From assembly GCF_009861525.1 (NCBI RefSeq), contig NZ_WVHL01000003.1:1612001-1676000 (forward strand): a stretch of 64,000 nt of DNA. The letters run 5' to 3'. Made by a program: the position numbers and the translations under genes. Each line of letters begins with the position of its first letter. Position 1 is the first letter of the stretch. The notes below the pieces were generated by a model, which searched no databases, had not been told where the DNA came from, and saw only the letters and a list, made by a program, of their open reading frames with translations. Source of the DNA: Pseudomonas sp. LD120. Its GTDB lineage: Bacteria; Pseudomonadota; Gammaproteobacteria; Pseudomonadales; Pseudomonadaceae. Positions 42,800 through 51,694 of the stretch are shown one piece after another.

Positions 42800-43822
42800 A
42801 TGAGAAGAACAACAATGTCTCCATGCGCCTTGCTCGAAACCCGGCACGCCAGCACCCAGGCGGTCGACCCGGATCACCGCCTGAGGTTCTGGGAGGACTA
42901 CAACGCCAGTACCCTGGTGGGGCTCAAATGCAACTCCTACGCCGACGACGGGTTCACCGCCAGCCAGGACAACCTGCAGTTGAGTGCCATGCGCCTGGCA
43001 CGCATCGTTGGCAATGAACACGTGGTGGAACGCGACACCTCGATGATCCGCGGTGTCCCCAAGGATTCGATCTTTGCGTCCCTGGTCACCGGCAGTGGTT
43101 CGTTCTTCTATCAGGACGGTGCGTGTCAGCTACTGGAGCCGGGGGAGTTGGTGGTCTACCGCACCGACAAACCTTATCTGTTCGGCTTCTCCGGGGCGAT
43201 GCGCCAGTTCATTTTCGACATTTCCCAGGAGCAGTTCGCCGCACGCTGCCTGAAGCGTTTCAACCGGACGCTGAAGATCAGCGTGCACAACGGAGTCCAG
43301 CGCTTGCTATTGCGCACCCTGGGGGAGCGCACCCGGGAGTTTTTCCAGCAGCCGCTGTGTGGCGAGGCCGAGGCCTATCAGGAGCAGGCCTTCGAACTTC
43401 TGGCCAGCATCATCGCTGGGCAGGTGGGAGAACGGCCCATCAACGCCCTCAGTGCTTCCTACTTGCTGGCGGCCAAACAGTGCATCCATGAACAGCTAGG
43501 GGACCCGACCCTGAGCTGCGAGCGGGTTGCGGCCCAGACAGGTATTTCCACCCGGCACCTGGCGCGGCTGTTTGCCATGGAGAACACCCTGCCCAGCCGC
43601 TTCATCCTGGAAAAACGCCTGCAGCAGGCCCGTCGCCTGATCTGCAGCAGCCAGGGGGCGGGCCTGGACATCAGTGAAATCGCCTACCGCCATGGCTTTG
43701 CCAGCCAGGCGCATTTTGCCCGGGCGTTCAAGGCCCGTTACCAGCAGACACCCAGTGAAGCGCGGGCTCAGGGGCCCTTGTCGGAGTGGCCGGCAACAGC
43801 CCCAGGTGTTCATCGCTCCTGA
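42800..43822 (+). CDS. AraC-family transcriptional regulator
   Basis: Encodes 340 aa with an AraC_binding_2 (RhaS/FeaR-like) N-terminal sensor (SFFYQDGACQLLEPGELVVYRTDKPYLF) and a C-terminal AraC double HTH (VAAQTGISTRHLARLFAMENTLPS, EIAYRHGFASQAHFARAFKARY). It is divergent from the cupin-MFS-ADH-porin-GMC run and probably activates it. Either ATG 42800 or ATG 42815 (MSPCALLE) may be the start. AAGAACAACAA (42805-42815) directly before the second looks like a Crc/Hfq site. It overlaps the convergent 87-aa gene by 13 bp. Confidence 0.88.
   Translation: MRRTTMSPCALLETRHASTQAVDPDHRLRFWEDYNASTLVGLKCNSYADDGFTASQDNLQLSAMRLARIVGNEHVVERDTSMIRGVPKDSIFASLVTGSGSFFYQDGACQLLEPGELVVYRTDKPYLFGFSGAMRQFIFDISQEQFAARCLKRFNRTLKISVHNGVQRLLLRTLGERTREFFQQPLCGEAEAYQEQAFELLASIIAGQVGERPINALSASYLLAAKQCIHEQLGDPTLSCERVAAQTGISTRHLARLFAMENTLPSRFILEKRLQQARRLICSSQGAGLDISEIAYRHGFASQAHFARAFKARYQQTPSEARAQGPLSEWPATAPGVHRS
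42805..42815 (+). promoter_or_regulatory. Crc/Hfq motif at the AraC gene start
   Basis: AAGAACAACAA contains AAGAACAA and AACAACAA, two AANAANAA matches, ending at the ATG of 42815. Confidence 0.55.
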
Positions 43823-44073
43823 GGCTCGAGGGGGGCGTCCGGCAAGTCGCTTTCGGGACCGCTTCGCGTTGCATCCCCGCAGCAGCGGCGGAGTTCTCCC
43901 AGGCCGCACCTTTGCAACAAGTCGTTCAGAGGAACCGTGGGCATTGCGGGTAGGCTTTGTTGCGGCGGCATGTCGGGGTTGTTCCGCAGTTGAGCTGCGC
44001 GATGCAGCAGTCGGCTACGGGCGCCGTACCAGAAGCCGATCTCGTCGAGGTAGTCGGTGGTTTTGCGGTGCAT
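43810..44073 (-). CDS. Hypothetical protein, 87 aa
   Basis: Encodes 87 aa (MHRKTTDYLDEIGFWYGARS...). The start is the second of two close ATGs (44073), because AAAGGAG abuts the first (44079) and is 6 nt from the second. An N-terminal helix with aromatic residues is followed by a Pro-rich linker, a CGLGELRRCC segment and a charged tail. No signal peptide or known domain is recognised. It is convergent with the AraC gene and overlaps it by 13 bp. Coding is supported by the good ribosome binding site only. Confidence 0.5.
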   Translation of the reverse strand: MHRKTTDYLDEIGFWYGARSRLLHRAAQLRNNPDMPPQQSLPAMPTVPLNDLLQRCGLGELRRCCGDATRSGPESDLPDAPLEPQER

Positions 44074-44455
44074 GGACATCTCCTTTGTCTCAGCGGAAAC
44101 GCAAGTGGTTCGTTGCCGGACAGCACTGGAATCGAGGGTGGGCCGGATAAGCAGACGGACAGCCCCGCGCGCGCGGCACACCCGGCCTTCAAGGCAGGGG
44201 CACACAGGGTTATTGGGTGTTGAGTCGCTTGGCCTGAGGGGCATTAAACTGAGGATAGGAAACCTTTCAGCTTTGCCGAACACCCATGTGCTGGACTGGG
44301 AGGATGCCTTCGCCGACAGGTGGCTCCTACGGCACGATCGTAGGCGCCACCTGTCGGCGAAGAGGCCGTTGCAGCCCGTGAAACCGGCTGTCCGGCGGCG
44401 GGTGCGGCCGGGCAACTGGCGCCCGATGATTACCGGTCACGACTGCAAGGAGAAT
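44074..44455. other. Intergenic region with a REP-like hairpin
   Basis: About 380 bp with no supportable gene. The main feature is the inverted repeat at 44309-44361. The rest is GC-rich sequence upstream of the 87-aa gene and downstream of the HDAC-like gene. Confidence 0.55.
44309..44361. repeat. Perfect 16-bp inverted repeat, REPIN-like
   Basis: TTCGCCGACAGGTGGC (44309-44324) and its exact complement (44346-44361) enclose CCTAC (44326-44330) and GTAGG (44340-44344), giving a two-part hairpin. Confidence 0.75.
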
Positions 44456-45577
44456 CTAGCGCCCGAGAGCTTCTATGGCCTCGGCCTGGCGGTCCAGCAG
44501 ATGGCGCTGGAAGGTCACGAAGGTTTCCTTGGGTTGCTGCAGGTGCACGAACGCCAGCATCGGGTCGTCGACCGCGGTGCGCACCCCAGACAGCGCCTCC
44601 AGGGTGGCCAGTCCACAGAAGGGCACATAGGCCTCGGAGTAGCCGCCTTCGTGCACCAGCACCAGGCGCCCGGCGCACAGGCGCTCGGCGGCGTCTCGCA
44701 GGCACTGGGTCATCTCGCGGAAGGAGTCGCTGTGCAGCAGCATCCGCGCCAAGGGGTCCACGGCGTTGGCGTCATAGCCGCAGGCGACGATGATCAGTTC
44801 GGGTTCGAAGCGTTCCAGGGCCGGCACGACGATTTTTTGCATGGCGTACAGGTAGGCGTCATGGCCGCCACCGGGCAGCAGCGGGACGTTGATGTTGCAG
44901 CCCAGGCCGGCGCCGCGGCCACGCTCCTGTTCGCCGCCGTAACCCGGTGGAAAGCAGCCGTCCTGGTGCAGGGACAGGGTCAGCACATCGGCCCGCTCCT
45001 CGAAGATCGATTGGGTGCCGTTGCCGTGGTGCACGTCCCAGTCGATGACCGCCACCTTGCCCAGGCCGTGACGGGCCTTGGCGGCTTCGATGGCAATGGC
45101 GATGTTGGCCAGGAAGCAGAAACCCATGGCCTGGTCCGCCGTGCAGTGGTGTCCCGGTGGACGGGACAGGGAATAGGCGTTGTCGGCTTCGCCGCTGAGC
45201 ACTGCGTCCACGGCGGCGATGGCTAGCCCGGCGGACAGTTTGGCGATGTCATAGCTGCCGGGGCCTACCGGCGCCTCGTCGCCCAGGTGACCACCGCCGG
45301 CATCGCTCAAGGCCTTGAAACGTTGCAGGTAGGCTGCACTGTGAACCCGTAGCAGATCGTCCTCGGTGGCCGCAGCGGCACTGCACAGATGCAACTGGCG
45401 GGTCAGGCCGGAGACGTCCATCAGGCTTTTCAGCCGGCGTTTGGTTTCCGGTGATTCGGCGTGCCCGGCGGCGGCCGGTGGCTGCACCCAGCCGCCCACC
45501 GGCAGGGTCAGAACGTGAGGGTTGGCGCTGTGCCACAAGCAAAGTTCATCGAAGAAAAAAGCGGTTTTGCAGGTCAT
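44456..45577 (-). CDS. Histone-deacetylase-family amidohydrolase (HDAH-like)
   Basis: Encodes 373 aa of the class II HDAC-like fold. Active-site residues are all present: His143/His144 (RPPGHHC), zinc ligands Asp181 and His183 (DWDVHHGNGT), Asp269 (CGYDANAVDP) and Tyr313 (HEGGYSEAY). This matches the bacterial histone deacetylase-like amidohydrolases, which deacetylate acyl-lysine or acylated amines rather than histones. A similar enzyme is known in P. aeruginosa. It is last in the LuxR-channel-MFS-HDAH run. Start 45577 is chosen over 45589. The natural substrate is unknown. Confidence 0.88.
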   Translation of the reverse strand: MTCKTAFFFDELCLWHSANPHVLTLPVGGWVQPPAAAGHAESPETKRRLKSLMDVSGLTRQLHLCSAAAATEDDLLRVHSAAYLQRFKALSDAGGGHLGDEAPVGPGSYDIAKLSAGLAIAAVDAVLSGEADNAYSLSRPPGHHCTADQAMGFCFLANIAIAIEAAKARHGLGKVAVIDWDVHHGNGTQSIFEERADVLTLSLHQDGCFPPGYGGEQERGRGAGLGCNINVPLLPGGGHDAYLYAMQKIVVPALERFEPELIIVACGYDANAVDPLARMLLHSDSFREMTQCLRDAAERLCAGRLVLVHEGGYSEAYVPFCGLATLEALSGVRTAVDDPMLAFVHLQQPKETFVTFQRHLLDRQAEAIEALGR

Positions 45578-45638
45578 GGTGAGATCCATTTTTCAAGGGA
45601 AGGGGTGTTCAAGGGCGCGCTGGCCCTGCCGCGGGCAG

Positions 45639-46829
45639 TCATTGCCCTTGGGGGTGGGTAGGGGGCTGGAGGCTGGGCCGGCAGTTGAGTACCAGCGCCA
45701 GGGACAGCAGGGTGATGACGGCGCCCCCCAGCAACAGGCCCTGGAAGCCGCCGCTGCTTTCGATCAGGCGCCCGGCGAGGGTCGGGCCGATGGCCAGGCC
45801 GCCGCTGATCACCAGGTTGGAGGCGTTCATCAGCCGGCCGCTGCGGTCCATTTCGGCCATGCGCGCCAGGATCAGCGGCAGGATGAAAGTCCAGGTGAAC
45901 TTGAACACCAGCGCCGCCAGGGCAAAGCGCGCCAGTTGCGGCTGGCCCAGGAGCAGCAGCACCGAGGCTGCCATCAGCGCGTAGCCCAGCCACAGCAAGG
46001 CGCTGCGGGGCAGGCGTTCGCCGAACAGGGTGGCGCACAGGGCGCCGACGATGCCCATCAAAGTGGCGATGGCCAGGATGTCGCCGCTGGTCTGTGCCGA
46101 CAGGCCGGACTGGGCGCCAATCGCGCCGATAAAGGTCCAGACCCCGCTGAGGCTGATGTAGAAGGTGAGAATGCCGAGAATCCCCAGGCTCGCCTTGAGC
46201 GGGGACACGGGCGGGGCGTTCGCCAGGTCATCGGCAGGGCGTGCGGCTCCAGTGGGGAAACAGCGCGCTAGGGGCAGGCACAGGGTCATCAGCAGCGCCA
46301 GGATCAGGTAGCAGGCACCCAGGCCAAAACGTGCGAAGAGCATGGGCAACAGGGTCAGGCCGATGGCCCCCAGCACCAGTTGCCCCATGACCCAGAAGCC
46401 GTAGCTGCGGCTTGGGCTGGCACTGATGGCGGCGCTGGCCAGGCAGATGATCATCAGCGAGCCGCCGGCCAGGGCACTGCAAAAGCGCGTCATCAGCAGC
46501 AGCGAGTAGTCGTGGGCCAGCATCGACAGCAGGTTGGCGCCGATGAACAGCAGCGCGCTGCACAATGCCGCGCGGCGCCAGTCGAGGTGTTTCAGCCACC
46601 AGATGGCTGGCAGGGTGGCCAGGCTCATGGCGCCCAGTTCGGCGGAGAACAGATCGCCGATTTGTGACGGCGTCAAGTGCCATTGGCTGGCCAGTTGCGC
46701 GGCGATGGCCGGAGCCATCAGCAGCACGGCGGGGGTAATGGCGGCGAACAGCACGATGGCGGCCATCAGTCCCAGGGGGGGGCGGGTGGTGTGCGCGGTG
46801 GTGTTCAACGCGGGGTTCTGGGTGTGCAT
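45639..46829 (-). CDS. MFS transporter
   Basis: Encodes 396 aa with about twelve hydrophobic segments (IVLFAAITPAVLLMAPAIAAQLA near the N-terminus). It resembles the sugar/arabinose or aromatic-permease-like MFS branch without strong classic motifs. The start is ATG 46829 (MHTQNPALNTT). It lies 23 bp downstream of the MetA-type channel gene and 61 bp upstream of the HDAC-like gene. It could be importer or exporter of the HDAC substrate or product; inferred from context only. Confidence 0.8.
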   Translation of the reverse strand: MHTQNPALNTTAHTTRPPLGLMAAIVLFAAITPAVLLMAPAIAAQLASQWHLTPSQIGDLFSAELGAMSLATLPAIWWLKHLDWRRAALCSALLFIGANLLSMLAHDYSLLLMTRFCSALAGGSLMIICLASAAISASPSRSYGFWVMGQLVLGAIGLTLLPMLFARFGLGACYLILALLMTLCLPLARCFPTGAARPADDLANAPPVSPLKASLGILGILTFYISLSGVWTFIGAIGAQSGLSAQTSGDILAIATLMGIVGALCATLFGERLPRSALLWLGYALMAASVLLLLGQPQLARFALAALVFKFTWTFILPLILARMAEMDRSGRLMNASNLVISGGLAIGPTLAGRLIESSGGFQGLLLGGAVITLLSLALVLNCRPSLQPPTHPQGQ

Positions 46830-46852
46830 GGACAAGCTCCGCAAGCAGGGGG

Positions 46853-47725
46853 TCAGAACACATGGACCAGGCGCAAGAGTGCGTCGGTGCCGGCAAAACC
46901 ATTCGCGGTGGCGACATTGCGCGACAGGCTGAACATCAGCTGGTTTTCTCGGTCCAGCCAGTGCCCGACCTCGAATCCGGCCTGGGTGTAGCGCTTGTGG
47001 GTGTCGTTGATCCGCCGGTCGTTGATCCGCAGTTCGCCGCCATCGGCGTGGATCAGGCGCAGGGCGCCGTAGGTCGAGGGGGTGAAGTCGTAGGAGGCAA
47101 AAGCTTGCAGGCGATACAGCGGGTCCTGCTGCAGGTCGCTGCCGATATAGTCGTCGTTGGTGCCATACAACTGGGCTTCGAGGTTGGCCTCCAGCACCCA
47201 TTTTTCCCCCAGTCCCTGGGTGTAGTTGTAGACAAAGGTCGCGCCCCAGCGGTTGGCCCCCGGCGATACGTCCGGGTTGCGACGGTGGTATTCGCCCACG
47301 GGCAAGGTGATCAAGGTCAGCAGGCCGCTGTAGGTGCGGGTGTCTGGCTGGTTGATGAAGAACAGCGTGCCGCCCACCTGGGGATCGCCGAAACCGCTTT
47401 CCCCGGTATGGCGCTCGGCGCCGGGCAAGCGTGCGTCGATATCGACGAAGGGCAGGATGAACTGAGGGGTGCACAGCGTGCCGCACAGGTCACTGAAGAA
47501 CACCTGGCGGTAGGCCATGGCGTTGACCCGCAGCTCGGCCTTGCCGGTGCTGTCGGCGCGGCCGTGGAAGACGTCGGCGCGGGTGCCGGGCAAGTACAGC
47601 ACCCCCAGGCGGGTGCCTGCGGGGGCGGCGAAGAAGTCACGGGCGTTGAGGTCGGCGGCATGGAGCGACAGGCTGGCCAGGGTGCCAGCCAAGGCAAGGG
47701 TGGTTCGTATGAGTGTCCTGGTCAT
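46853..47725 (-). CDS. Outer-membrane channel, MetA/phenol-pathway transporter family
   Basis: Encodes 290 aa with a signal peptide (MTRTLIRTTLALAGTLASLSLHA) and a beta-barrel pattern. Segments such as LPFVDIDARLPGAERHTGESGFGDPQVGGTLFFINQP and LPVGEYHRRNPDVSPGANRWG are characteristic of the 'MetA-pathway of phenol degradation' outer-membrane family. It probably lets a small aromatic or hydrophobic compound cross the outer membrane. It lies between the LuxR regulator and the MFS gene on one strand. Confidence 0.82.
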   Translation of the reverse strand: MTRTLIRTTLALAGTLASLSLHAADLNARDFFAAPAGTRLGVLYLPGTRADVFHGRADSTGKAELRVNAMAYRQVFFSDLCGTLCTPQFILPFVDIDARLPGAERHTGESGFGDPQVGGTLFFINQPDTRTYSGLLTLITLPVGEYHRRNPDVSPGANRWGATFVYNYTQGLGEKWVLEANLEAQLYGTNDDYIGSDLQQDPLYRLQAFASYDFTPSTYGALRLIHADGGELRINDRRINDTHKRYTQAGFEVGHWLDRENQLMFSLSRNVATANGFAGTDALLRLVHVF

Positions 47726-47859
47726 GAACGGTGCGTCTCTTGTTGGAGTGGTTGTTCGGCGAACGGCTCGCCGGCACACGGCAGTGGGGCAAAAAAGGGC
47801 AAAGGTGGCCCGTGGCGCTCAAGGCGAGCACCAAAATCAGCGTTGATCAGCAGGGCGTA

Positions 47860-48837
47860 TCAGTCGGGTGGGGCGTGCAGCAGTTGGGCGATGCGGGCTT
47901 TGTCCTTGACCCCCAGCTTGCTGTAGATGGCGCGGATGTGATGGCGCACGGTGTTGGGTGACATGCCCAGGTCCCGGGCCACTTCCTTATAGGTCTTGCC
48001 GTCGCCGAAACATTGGGCGACGGCGTTCTCCCGGGGGCTGAGCTTGGGCAGCAGGGTGTGACTGCGGGCGGCCAGCAGGTACAGGTCGCCCACGGCCGAG
48101 TATTCGACGTGCAGTCGCGTGCCCTCAAAACCGTTGGGCCCAAGTTTCATGGGCAGTTGCGGGCCGTTCCACTGTGGCCATTGATCCAGCAACAGGTCGA
48201 CGAAACCGCGTTCGGCGCATTGCAGTACACCGCGTGGGTCGCACACCGCAAGGGCCAGATTGCGCGGGCGGGTGAGCTTTTCGCGCATCGCCACCAGGGT
48301 GCGGATCTGATTGGCCGATACCGCCGCCACCAGATGCAGCATCAGGTTGTTCAGCAGGTGACAGTCATCCTGGTTGAAGCGTGGCGCACCGGGGGCGCGG
48401 TATAGGGCCAGATGGTTGCTCAAGTGGGTAGGTGGGTCGATGTGCACCACGCACAGCAGTTCGCCGATGCCGTACTGGCGTCCCAGCCAGTTCAGCCCGG
48501 GTCCGCTGTCTGGGGCGCTCATGTCGACGATCACCGCTCGTCCCGGCACCTCGTGGACCCGGTTCACGGTGACATCAATGTGGCGGATCGACTGCCAGTC
48601 CGGCAGGTAGCTCGGTGGCAGGCGGTACAGGTAGCAGCTGTGTTCATCCGGCAGGCCGTCCACCAACGCCGCGCGGCCCCACCAGGCGCTGTCGAAGGGC
48701 AATAGCTGGCTGATGCGCGCCAGGGCATGGGGATAGAAGTGCTCGATGTCCTTGTTCTGCGCCAGTTGCTGCAGTTCCAGGGTCAGCTCGCTGAAGGCTT
48801 GCAACAGATTGGCCGGGGCACGATCGGATCGGTTCAT
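47860..48837 (-). CDS. LuxR-family transcriptional regulator
   Basis: Encodes 325 aa. The C-terminal ~65 residues are a LuxR/GerE HTH (LSPRENAVAQCFGDGKTYKEVARDLGMSPNTVRHHIRAIYSKLGVKD spans ~265-311). The N-terminal ~250 residues are not the acyl-homoserine-lactone domain or a receiver domain, so the input is unknown. It is first in the run leading to the channel, MFS and HDAC-like genes, and probably regulates them. Minus-strand AACAATAACAA (48860-48870), a double Crc/Hfq motif, lies upstream of the ATG. Confidence 0.85.
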   Translation of the reverse strand: MNRSDRAPANLLQAFSELTLELQQLAQNKDIEHFYPHALARISQLLPFDSAWWGRAALVDGLPDEHSCYLYRLPPSYLPDWQSIRHIDVTVNRVHEVPGRAVIVDMSAPDSGPGLNWLGRQYGIGELLCVVHIDPPTHLSNHLALYRAPGAPRFNQDDCHLLNNLMLHLVAAVSANQIRTLVAMREKLTRPRNLALAVCDPRGVLQCAERGFVDLLLDQWPQWNGPQLPMKLGPNGFEGTRLHVEYSAVGDLYLLAARSHTLLPKLSPRENAVAQCFGDGKTYKEVARDLGMSPNTVRHHIRAIYSKLGVKDKARIAQLLHAPPD

Positions 48838-48859
48838 GGGTCAGTACCTCTGTGCGACG

Positions 48860-48870
48860 TTGTTATTGTT
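48860..48870 (-). promoter_or_regulatory. Double Crc/Hfq motif ahead of the LuxR gene
   Basis: Minus-strand AACAATAACAA contains AACAATAA and AATAACAA, both AANAANAA, 22 nt before the ATG. Confidence 0.6.
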
Positions 48871-49041
48871 TTCGTCACTGAAGGGGTGAGGGACCGTTAC
48901 GCCATTAGGGCGTGGGCAGGGCCTGGAGCGAGTATCGATGGCTTGGCTGTTGATCGCCATCCTACAGATGCAGGAGGTGGCCCATAGCCCCGATGCAGTC
49001 AGGTGCAGCGGGGCTTGGGCGAGTGAGGTGGGGGCAGGGGA

Positions 49042-49554
49042 TCAGACGGCTGGGCAGGGGGGCTGCAAGCGATGGAAGCAGCGGCTGAAATACACCAGCG
49101 AGTCGCCTTGTTCGCACACGCTGATTTCATCGAGTTCCACCAGCATCACCGAGTGGGTGCCGATTTCCTGGACCTCGGTGATGCGCCCCTGGAGGCTGGT
49201 CAGGGCGCCTTCCAGTACCGGCAGGGCCTGCAGGCCGTCGCGCCAGGGATGCAGGCCGAAGCGCTGCTCCATGGCCACCCCGGTCATGCCGGCAAAATGC
49301 CGGGCGACGTCTTCGTGTTCGCCGCTCAGGACGTTCACGCACAGGCGGCCGTTGCCCTTGAACACCGGGTTCAGCGCGCTGGTGCGATTGACGCAGACCA
49401 TCAGGGTTGGCGGGCTGTCGGTGACCGAGCAGACCGCAGTGGCGGTGATGCCGCAGCGGCCGGCGGGGCCGTTGCTGGTGATGACGTTGACCGCGGCGGT
49501 CATGTGCGCCATGGCGTTGCGAAAGGCGAGTTGCTTGGGATCGAGTACAGACAT
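49042..49554 (-). CDS. hpaC: 4-hydroxyphenylacetate 3-monooxygenase, flavin reductase component
   Basis: Encodes 170 aa of the flavin reductase-like domain (split-barrel FMN-binding). It supplies reduced FAD to HpaB using NADH. Typical segments are FRNAMAHMTAAVNVITSNGPAGRCGITATAVCSV, PPTLMVCVNRTSALNPVFKGNGRLCVNVL and LVYFSRCFHRL. It is downstream of hpaB on the same strand, after a 203-bp gap holding REP-like palindromes. The tail QPPCPAV is a little longer than usual. Confidence 0.92.
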   Translation of the reverse strand: MSVLDPKQLAFRNAMAHMTAAVNVITSNGPAGRCGITATAVCSVTDSPPTLMVCVNRTSALNPVFKGNGRLCVNVLSGEHEDVARHFAGMTGVAMEQRFGLHPWRDGLQALPVLEGALTSLQGRITEVQEIGTHSVMLVELDEISVCEQGDSLVYFSRCFHRLQPPCPAV

Positions 49555-49625
49555 GACGAATTCCTCGTGGGCGCAGAGCGGCCGGGTGTCTTGCTGCCAA
49601 TACCGGGCGACGGCGGACGATTACC

Positions 49626-49740
49626 TGTAGGCGCCGGCGTGGCGGCGAAAGAGGCCTGGGGCGATGGGGGGCTTGGGCGGGCGCCTTCGCAGCCAAGCCC
49701 GCCCCTGCACCAGCCATTTCCGCCGCAAGCCCGGCCCTAC
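49626..49740. repeat. REP-like palindromes between hpaB and hpaC
   Basis: TGTAGGCGCCGGC...GGCGGCGAAAGAGGCC (from 49626) faces inverted copies with CGCCTTCGCAGCCAAGCCC (from 49682) and GCCGCAAGCCCGGCCCTACA (to 49741). They form stable stem-loops in the hpaBC transcript. Confidence 0.6.
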
Positions 49741-49757
49741 ATGGACCAGATCCGTGG

Positions 49758-51320
49758 CTATTGGCGGATGCGGTCGAGCATGTTGATGTCGTCGGGGTTG
49801 GTCAGATGGGGCACCGTCCAGCCGTCGAGGTCGTAGTCGCCCAGGCACTTATCCACCAGATCGGTCATGGCCTTCATCGAACCGCTGGCCTGGGCGTGGC
49901 GCAGGCACTGCATGCGGATCTCATCCTGGCTGCCGGCGTAGTTGATCTCGTACAGCTCGTGGCGACCGCCGAACTCGGTGCCGATGGCATCCCACAGCAG
50001 CTTGAGGATCTTGATCCGCTCTTCGTGGCCCATGCCGCCCGAACCGCGGCAGTAGGTGCCGAGGTACTGGTTGAGCAGTGGGTCCTTGAGGTCGCGGGAG
50101 CCGGACGGCAGGTAGATCAGGCCGCTGGCCACCACTTGTTCGATGATTTTCTTGATGTCGGTGTAGGCCTGGGGCGCCAGCACCCGGTACGCCTGCAAGG
50201 CCTGGGTGCTGGGCAGGTAGACGCCGTTCAGCCATTCGCTGGCATTGCCGTGCATGGCGTCGGTCAGGGACCAGAACAGGTTGCGCCAGGCCACCACTTC
50301 GCCGACCTGAGCCTGGACCCCGCGAAATTCCAGGGAGCCGGTGCATTGCAGGGCCTTGACCAGCAGCCCGGTGATGAAGTCGAGCTTGACCGCCAGCCGG
50401 GTGCAGCCCTGCATCGGGAACAGCCGACCGAAACCGCCCTGGGGGAACCACTGGCGGCAGCGCTCGAAGTCGCGGTAGATCAGCACGTTCTCCCAGGGGA
50501 TGAACACCTTGTCCATGATCAGGATCGCGTCGTTCTCGTCGAAGCGGCTGGACAGCGGGTAGTCGAAGGGCGAGCCGGTCATGCCCGCCTGCAATTCGTA
50601 GGAAGGGCGGCAGATCAGCTTCATGCCACGGGTGTTCATCGGGGCGATGAACATCAGGGCGAAGTCGGTGTTGTCCCCCAGCAACTGGGCCGAGCCCTGG
50701 CCGACGAAGTTGTAGTGGGTCAGGGCCGAGTTGGTGGCCACCACCTTGGCGCCGCTGACGATGATCCCGCCCTCGACTTCCTCGTCCACCGAAATGAACA
50801 CGTCCTTGACCTGATCCACCGGTTTGTCGCGGTCGATGGGCGGATTGACGATGGCGTGATTGAGGTAGAGGCAGGCTTCCTGGATGCGCTTGTACCAGGT
50901 GCGGGCGTTGTCTGCGAAGCGCCCGTAGAACTCCGGGTTGGCCCCCAGGGCGCTGCCGAAGGCGGCCTTGTAGTCGGGGCTGCGGCCCATCCAGCCATAG
51001 GTCAGGCGCGACCAGTCGGCGATGGCGTCGCGCTGCTGGCGCAGTTCATCGGGGCTTTTCGCCGAGCGGAAGAACTTGTGGGTGTAGCCGCCGTTGCCGG
51101 TGTCGGTGTCCCAGCACAGTTGTGACTGGGTGGCCGGGTCGTGCAGGGCGTCGTACAGGCGGGCCATGGAGGCCGCCGAATTGCGGAAGGCCGGGTGGCT
51201 GGTGACGTCCTTGACCCGGTCGCCATAGATGTAGATTTCACGGTCGTCGCGCAGGCTGGCCAGGTATTCGGCACCGGTCAGCGGGCGGTCGGTTGCGGTA
51301 CGAAAGTCTTCGGGTTTCAT
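49758..51320 (-). CDS. hpaB: 4-hydroxyphenylacetate 3-monooxygenase, oxygenase component
   Basis: Encodes 520 aa, the typical HpaB length. With FADH2 from HpaC it hydroxylates 4-hydroxyphenylacetate to homoprotocatechuate, feeding the hpa meta-cleavage genes at 28-35 kb. Family segments are RPLTGAEYLASLRDDREIYIYGDRV, TSHPAFRNSAASMARLYDALHD, IDRDKPVDQVKDVFISVDEEVEGGIIVSGAKVVATNS (residues ~180-216) and GTYCRGSGGMGHEERIKILKLLWD. The start at 51320 (MKPEDFRTATD) is chosen by family similarity. A Crc/Hfq motif lies at 51335-51345. Confidence 0.95.
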   Translation of the reverse strand: MKPEDFRTATDRPLTGAEYLASLRDDREIYIYGDRVKDVTSHPAFRNSAASMARLYDALHDPATQSQLCWDTDTGNGGYTHKFFRSAKSPDELRQQRDAIADWSRLTYGWMGRSPDYKAAFGSALGANPEFYGRFADNARTWYKRIQEACLYLNHAIVNPPIDRDKPVDQVKDVFISVDEEVEGGIIVSGAKVVATNSALTHYNFVGQGSAQLLGDNTDFALMFIAPMNTRGMKLICRPSYELQAGMTGSPFDYPLSSRFDENDAILIMDKVFIPWENVLIYRDFERCRQWFPQGGFGRLFPMQGCTRLAVKLDFITGLLVKALQCTGSLEFRGVQAQVGEVVAWRNLFWSLTDAMHGNASEWLNGVYLPSTQALQAYRVLAPQAYTDIKKIIEQVVASGLIYLPSGSRDLKDPLLNQYLGTYCRGSGGMGHEERIKILKLLWDAIGTEFGGRHELYEINYAGSQDEIRMQCLRHAQASGSMKAMTDLVDKCLGDYDLDGWTVPHLTNPDDINMLDRIRQ

Positions 51321-51694
51321 ATCCAGTCTCGGCGTTGTTTTTATTGACTGGGGCCATGATGGGCAGGCTCGGCCGGGGAAAAAATGGCTTTTCCGGCGAA
51401 TCAGTTGCACTTTCCATGGGCCGCGCGCTCGGTTGAGCTGGGGACTGGCGAGGGCCCTGAGGACGGATGTGAACCGCTTTATCGTTTCACTTCACATTCT
51501 GGTGTCTGCGGTCTAAAACAGCGTGCCGATGGGGGGATTTTTTTTGCATCAGCCATATAGAAGCGCAAGTTCGGCCGATACCTGTAACAGCCCCGCAGAT
51601 ATATTCGCGGGTGCCTACCGTCGGCGCCTGTCCCCAGCGCCAGACGTTTCATGGCATGGACGCTTGTTGCCCGTTCTCCTCTGAGAGTCGTCCT
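51321..51694. promoter_or_regulatory. Divergent promoter region of hpaB and the chemoreceptor gene
   Basis: 374 bp with no gene seen. It includes the Crc/Hfq motif for hpaB, an AT-rich stretch (51530-51560) with a run of eight T, and the leader of the chemoreceptor gene. HpaA would be expected to act here. Confidence 0.5.
51335..51345 (-). promoter_or_regulatory. Crc/Hfq motif ahead of hpaB
   Basis: Minus-strand AATAAAAACAA contains AATAAAAA and AAAAACAA, both AANAANAA, 14 nt before the hpaB ATG. Confidence 0.6.

Noticed and set aside
44057..45226. A 389-codon plus-strand frame over the HDAC-like gene
   Set aside because: Antisense to a protein with all HDAC catalytic residues; starts inside another gene.
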